Shown one piece after another: positions 59,344 to 64,000 of a DNA stretch of 64,000 nucleotides. A program made the translations under genes and the position numbers. This stretch comes from Pezicula radicicola (taxonomy: Eukaryota; Ascomycota; Leotiomycetes; Helotiales; Dermateaceae). Under the pieces are notes generated by a model. The model did no database searches, was not told the origin of the DNA, and saw only the letters and a list, made by a program, of their open reading frames with translations. The DNA is taken from the NCBI GenBank assembly GCA_003008705.1, contig PDUO01000001.1, positions 124,001-188,000 of the forward strand, given 5' to 3'. The first letter of the stretch is position 1. Each line of letters begins with the position of its first letter.

Positions 59344-61408
59344 CTAAGAATTATCCGCAAGGATGACATCCGCAGCTTTTTCACTAATCATATACACCGA
59401 TGTGACCGGGAAGAAACCAGGCACTTGAGGAAAGATGGAAGCATCTACAATACGCAATCCAGTAACGCCGAAAACGCGGAAGCTGGAGTCGACCACAGCG
59501 TCAACATCATCACTCGAGCCCATGCGGGCAGTAGAAGTAGCATGATGACCCCATGCCCCATTCTTAACATAGTCGCCCACCTGCTCATCTGTCGTGACAT
59601 TGGCGCCCGGTAGGGTCTCAGTGAAGGTGTATGCAGAAGAGATATTTCCTAACACCTCGCGAGACCAGTTGATCCCATCGATCATGGGTTGTAGATCAAG
59701 GCCATCGGCATTATCAGTGGTTACGCCGGCGTCGAAATAGTTGAAGTTGATCGATGGCATATCAAGCGGGTCGGCGGATGTGAGGTTGACTGTTCCCGCG
59801 AGACTATTCTCGTGCGCCTTCAGAGTCAGCCATGTCCAATGTTTTGTATCGGCAATGGCCACATTGGTGTAGCCTTGGAAGTAACCGTAAAAGTTGACGG
59901 CACCTCCGAAGACGAAGATATCGTGGTCTGCTCCGGCGACGCTGGACTTCAGGAGTCCGGAGACGGGGATGAGGTTGGTAGCGTATGGCCCCTTTGCATT
60001 TCCTGTATTGGCTGCGTACTCGGTGTAGCATGGATCGTCGGTGGTGGAGAGGAATGTACAGCCTTCGAGAAGACTGAAGTCGGTATCGTATTCGACGACG
60101 GTACTGGTTTCGTAGTGGTCTTGAAGATTGGCTCCGACGCCAGGAAGGTCAGCTACGACGCTGATGTTGAAAGATTCGAGTTCCGCTGCAGGCCCGATAC
60201 CAGAGAGCTTGAGTAGCTGCGGCGTATTGAATGTTCCGGCACTGATGATGACTTCCCGGGTAGCGTTGACACTGCCGGGAGTCCCAACAGTGGAACCGTT
60301 GTTCATGGCGGAAGCCTTGTATAAGTATTGACCATCGAGGAAGTCGACACCAATTGCCTTTGGGACTGCATCATCACTGAAACGAATCTTAGTGACGAAG
60401 GCGTTGAGCCTAATGTCGAGTTGGTATTTCTTGGTGCCATTTGCGTCCACTGCGTTGGCCGTGTCCAAGAGGAAATCCCGAGGACTACTTCGCGCGCCGT
60501 CCGAGACGGAGAGTGGAATCTTGTAAAGACTGTTCGTTGTATCGCGATCCGTATAGTTGGTATTCATGTCATAAGGGAAGATAGCGTCAAGTTCAGTAGC
60601 ATCAGTGATATTCGTAGTCGGGAAACCATTGACGACGAAGCTGGCGGCTCTGATCTGTTCTAGCGCCTGTGTGTCCCCGAGCCTCAAGTCATCACCCATC
60701 ACGTTGGTACTAAGCCAGCCATCAAAGCCATGGCCAGATGCCGTTGCGTCCGTGGTGCTGTTCAAGTAATCATTATGCTCAAGTCGTTGGAAATACTGTC
60801 TCATGTTTTCTGGAGCCCATGAAGAATCGCCTGTAAGGTTCTGGATCAGAGTCCAATCGCTTTCATGCGGATATACCGTGATCAGAGCGTTATGGACAGC
60901 ACAACCACCAAGGGTACCAGCTCGCGGATACCAAATGCCCTTTAAAGTCGAGCCTTCCGGGGGATCGAGTCCTATGTAAGTGTCTCCATCAGGTGTAGTG
61001 TAGGTCGCCTTTGAGTTTTGTGCTTCACGTGCATCATCGGGATAGTGTCTGACAAAGAAATCCCACGACATGGGCGCATATTCGCTGGCGGCTGGGTAGA
61101 AGGCGGGGATGGATTCCTGAACAGACGTGCCTTGGTCATCTCCAGCTTCTAGCAAGAGGACCTTCTGTCCATTGATGGCAAGTCTTGCTGCAAGTGGTCC
61201 ACCTCCAGCACCCGAGCCAACAACAATGTAGTCATAATCCTCAAGTTCGGTTACATCTGTTGCTCGCTTATGGCTCGCACTACTAAGCTTGTCAGAAACA
61301 CGTCAGATAGACGAGCAAAAAGAAAGCTTCTTACAACGATCCGGATGGGGAAGATAGGACCAAAGAGGCGGCAATGGCCAGAAAGCTTAGCGTTCGTAAG
61401 ACAATCAT
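59344..61408 (-). CDS. Secreted GMC oxidoreductase (FAD-dependent)
   Basis: Two exons (61335-61408, 59344-61282) give 670 residues. The signal peptide MIVLRTLSFLAIAASLVLSS is joined through an intron to ATDVTELEDYDYIVVGSGAG, with the FAD-binding GxGxxG in VVGSGAGGGPLAARLA. Further GMC marks are LLLEAGDD (ribose-binding acid), RAGTLGGCAVHNALI (signature 1), ISAGTFNTPQLLKLSGIGP (signature 2), GAWGHHATSTARMG (catalytic His) and RIVDASIFPQVPGFFPVTSV (C-terminal FAD segment). Sequons are many. The family includes glucose oxidase, aryl-alcohol oxidase and choline dehydrogenase; the substrate is not readable. Such enzymes often supply hydrogen peroxide outside the cell. Confidence 0.95.
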
Positions 61409-62408
61409 TTTGAAAATAAAAGAATGGACGGATGAAGAGCTGAATGCTACGTTCTCCTGGTTCGAATAGAAGGAATGGAAGGGATGGCCTGTGAATGAAG
61501 GAAGGGTAGACCATGGTCCTATAAGTAAGTATATGATCCAACAACCTGTTCCTCCTCCCTTTCTAGAAAGAGTAGGCTTGACATGGGTCAATCCCAGGAT
61601 TATGGCAATGTGGAATGCATCGTAAAGTTAGCTGGCACATGGTTGGAGGCCTCAAAAAAACAAGATGTGTGTTCCTGAATGGCATCACGCCTTCTGGTTG
61701 GAGGCCTCAAAAAGATAAGATGTGTTCTCCTCAGTGGCGTCATGCCCCTCATGTAACTAGGTCGATCGCACTCAGATTTGTCACATTATATGTTACTTGC
61801 AGCCGGTGTTTTCCAGCATCGCACTGACTCCCGATCGGTGATATGGCGTAAATGGGACGAAAACGCGGATATCGAAATTAATTTAAGCTTAAGAAGAAAA
61901 ATGTAAGGTAAGACGTCCGAGATTTTGTCAATGCGAACCCAAATACCCACGTGTCACACAACAGCTCACACGCTCGCTCTCAGACTTCCGGGCCTCCGAA
62001 TAGCTTCACTTTCGGACCTTCTACCTAACGTAAACTAACATGCAATTGCAGAACCGAGATGCCTCAGTGATAGTATACTCAAGAAGAGATTAGCGCAAGA
62101 TAGACCGGAGAAGGTGGCTTAGTAAAATAGAACAGCTTACGAAGTATTGCCCCCACCGATTAGATAAAACGAACTAACCGAGAGCCGTTACAATCATCCT
62201 TTCGACTTCTACTACGACAATCTAAATAATTAGGGAGATCGGCTATAACCTAGGTCAAAGTTAAAACTCTCAGATTATACTATTCAAGCCTAGGCTTTAT
62301 CCCATAGCCCGCCAAAGCGCCAGAACTCGCTTAAGTAACATGGGTTTATTAGCCAATCAGATCGCATATATCACTGAATTCAGGTAGAAAATGGGCTTTC
62401 AACATCTA
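61409..62408. other. Intergenic region with a 55-bp direct duplication
   Basis: This is the promoter side of the GMC gene and the 3' side of the transposase. No gene is seen. Confidence 0.4.
61641..61750. repeat. Two 55-bp direct repeats
   Basis: Copies at 61641-61695 and 61696-61750 both begin GGTTGGAGGCCTCAAAAA and share AAGATGTGT and a GGCnTCAnGCC end, with several differences. They may be duplicated regulatory sites upstream of the GMC gene. Confidence 0.75.
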
Positions 62409-64000
62409 TTATAGCTCCCTTTCTCTATGGTACCACTCAAAACAATCTCCATTCTGGCAAAGGGGGGCTTGGCATGCCTTGCAACCAAATCTTGTAGCTT
62501 TTGGGCGTAGTTTTCCTCTTGAATTGCCTGAAATCTCCCCTAAAACTGGAGTCTGTTTAGGCACCCTCCGAACACCCCTTTCCTTACAAGCATAACAATC
62601 TCTCTTACTTCCAAAAGCCTCAATACAATGGAGCTGATTTAGCTCTATAAATNTAGGCCCAATTGGATATGATTTGCGTTTCCTAGGTTGCTGAGCAGCC
62701 TTTGCAAATAGAGCCATATATAAGGCTATTCTAAAGTCCTTTTGAGAGGTAAATTTAAGGCTATTATCAACCTTTGAATGGAAGGAAAGAAGATAGGAGT
62801 TAACTAGCACTATATTGAATAAGAAGTNCCATATAGCATGCCAACCTCCCTTCCTAATCTGCCTATTACCAGCGTTATAGGATCTTAATTGGTCTGCCCT
62901 ATCCACATGGCCCATATTATGATTATATAGGTAGTCGAACTCTGGGTACTCCAATTCTTTTGTAGGCTGATCTCCAAAAGGAACTCTCGAAGTCTTTGCA
63001 GCTGATGAAGTTTCAGAAGGGCGCTTGCGGACAGTTGTAACTGTTCCCTTTCCATCATCAATTGTAGACTGAAATAGGACAAGAGCATTGTCTTTCCAGG
63101 CCATATAATTGACTTCATTGTCTTCAGAAGGTGCTACCCAAAGGGTATTCCAGGGGATAGTATCTTTTCTTGCATCCTTCTTCTTCTTTTCAATAAAATC
63201 CTTCAAAATACCAGAGCCTCCTCGGCAAGTACCTGTTGCTCCAATATTATAATCTCTGAGCACATGTAGAAGCTTTGTATTTGTAAAAAGATTATCCAGG
63301 TATACGCAATAGGCAGACTGGGCCTCTGGGAGTTGTAAAATCAAGTGTGGTACTACTGCAGCTGTCTTATTCGTCTTAAGTTGTTTTGGAGGCTTTACCC
63401 CTTGTGGACCTCTTCCAGCTTTAGAACCCTTCTTATACCAGCACCAACAGAGCATATAACCTTCCTGGGCCACACACCATATCTTATAACCTTCTGGTAT
63501 TGGTTTCTTTGGTATAATAAGAGTGTCTTTCGATCTACCCTCGAATCGTGCCATAGCCTCATCTACTGCAATATCCCGGCCCGGTGTCCATAGTTGTGTA
63601 GCAGTTGACATTATATGAGTATTTAGAGGTTCTACCTATAGTAAAAAAGAAGTTAGTAAGCTATTAATTAGAGCTATAAGTTGTATATTACCATCCCAAA
63701 AACATCAGGCGCATTAGGCTCTGAAATATGGATCCGAGCACTTATATCTTCCCAACGACCTTTCCCNATAGCATTCTGAACTNCAGTATNCTGTNGCATT
63801 GCTTCTGAATGAGACCAATAGTCTGGGATCTCATTCTCAACATGTAAACCCATATATATCCATATTCCAAGAAATGCATATAACTCTTCTAAGGTCATTG
63901 GAATCCACTTCCGCGCACCCCTATTTCGAGGCCGGCCACTCTGCTCTCGGAGCTTATAGTTGTTTNTNTTCTCGACTATCTTCTGCAACTGCTCAGTAGG
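62409..64000 (-). mobile_element. piggyBac-type transposase (DDE_Tnp_1_7), 5' end beyond window
   Basis: piggyBac transposases cut and paste DNA at TTAA. Two exons are seen. The first runs from the window edge (64000) to 63693, with MTLEELYAFLGIWIYMGLHV and RWEDISARIHISE. The second is 62409-63635, and VEPLNTHIM follows the junction. The catalytic acids of the family are visible in AVDEAMARFEGR, VYLDNLFTNTKLL and MGHVDRADQLRSYN. The C-terminus carries a cysteine-rich segment (CYACKERG, CKACQAPLCQNGDCFEWYH), the usual zinc-binding tail. No frameshift is seen, so it may be active or recent. Eight isolated N bases occur (62653, 62828, 63767, 63783, 63790, 63795, 63966, 63968), suggesting assembly from near-identical copies. 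The TTAA ends were not found. Confidence 0.88.

Noticed and set aside
1..64000. tRNA, rRNA or CRISPR loci
   Set aside because: No cloverleaf with a matching T-loop box, no rRNA-like stretch and no regularly spaced repeat array with unique spacers was found by eye; the 18-bp array has no spacers.

Overview
This window is nuclear DNA of a filamentous ascomycete (Pezizomycotina). The genes have short GT-AG introns (mostly 45-90 bp) and belong to families typical of that group: an eight-cysteine CFEM protein, a DUF3824-type protein, a HeLo-domain protein, HET-domain remains, Zn(II)2Cys6 regulators, and a DOMON/cytochrome b561 protein. A leotiomycete would fit, but nothing in the sequence proves it. 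About 21 protein genes look intact or nearly so. Four are decayed or frameshifted. One transposase gene runs off the right edge.

Layout. Positions 1-5,000 are a gene graveyard. It holds a HET-domain remnant (+), a sugar-transporter remnant (-) and a Zn2Cys6 regulator remnant (-). Their TAG stops lie where the family has Gln or Trp, as C-to-T or G-to-A decay would produce. From 5.3 to 22.4 kb the genes are ordinary: MYND finger, CFEM/GPI protein, thioesterase-like protein, DUF3824-type SR-rich protein and a C2H2-finger protein. An 18-bp degenerate minisatellite flanks the first exon of the last one. From 23.5 to 31.1 kb lies the most interesting locus. A HeLo-domain pseudokinase (-) and a 1,599-residue Sel1/ankyrin protein (+) are divergently transcribed from one 489-bp promoter. 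The HeLo plus pseudokinase order resembles the necroptosis executor MLKL.

From 32.7 to 41.1 kb are a DOMON-b561 protein, a frameshifted small secreted protein, IMP3 and mitochondrial bS18m (sharing a promoter with a tandem repeat), and an MFS transporter. From 43.8 to 49.8 kb are an F-box protein, a 219-bp TA-flanked MITE, a Tpt1-like protein that seems to have lost its active site, and a hexokinase-like protein with a hydrophobic insertion. From 50.5 to 61.4 kb are a Zn2Cys6 regulator, a secreted alpha-helical protein, a SET protein with a signal-peptide-like N-terminus, and a secreted GMC oxidoreductase. The right end carries a piggyBac-type transposase with scattered N bases.

The genes are largely independent. 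Functional pairings suggested by position are the HeLo pseudokinase with the ankyrin giant, the decayed sugar transporter with its decayed regulator, and IMP3 with bS18m (cytosolic and mitochondrial ribosome functions from one promoter). Exon joins were worked out by hand from splice motifs and reading frame. Family assignments are by motif recognition, not by search.
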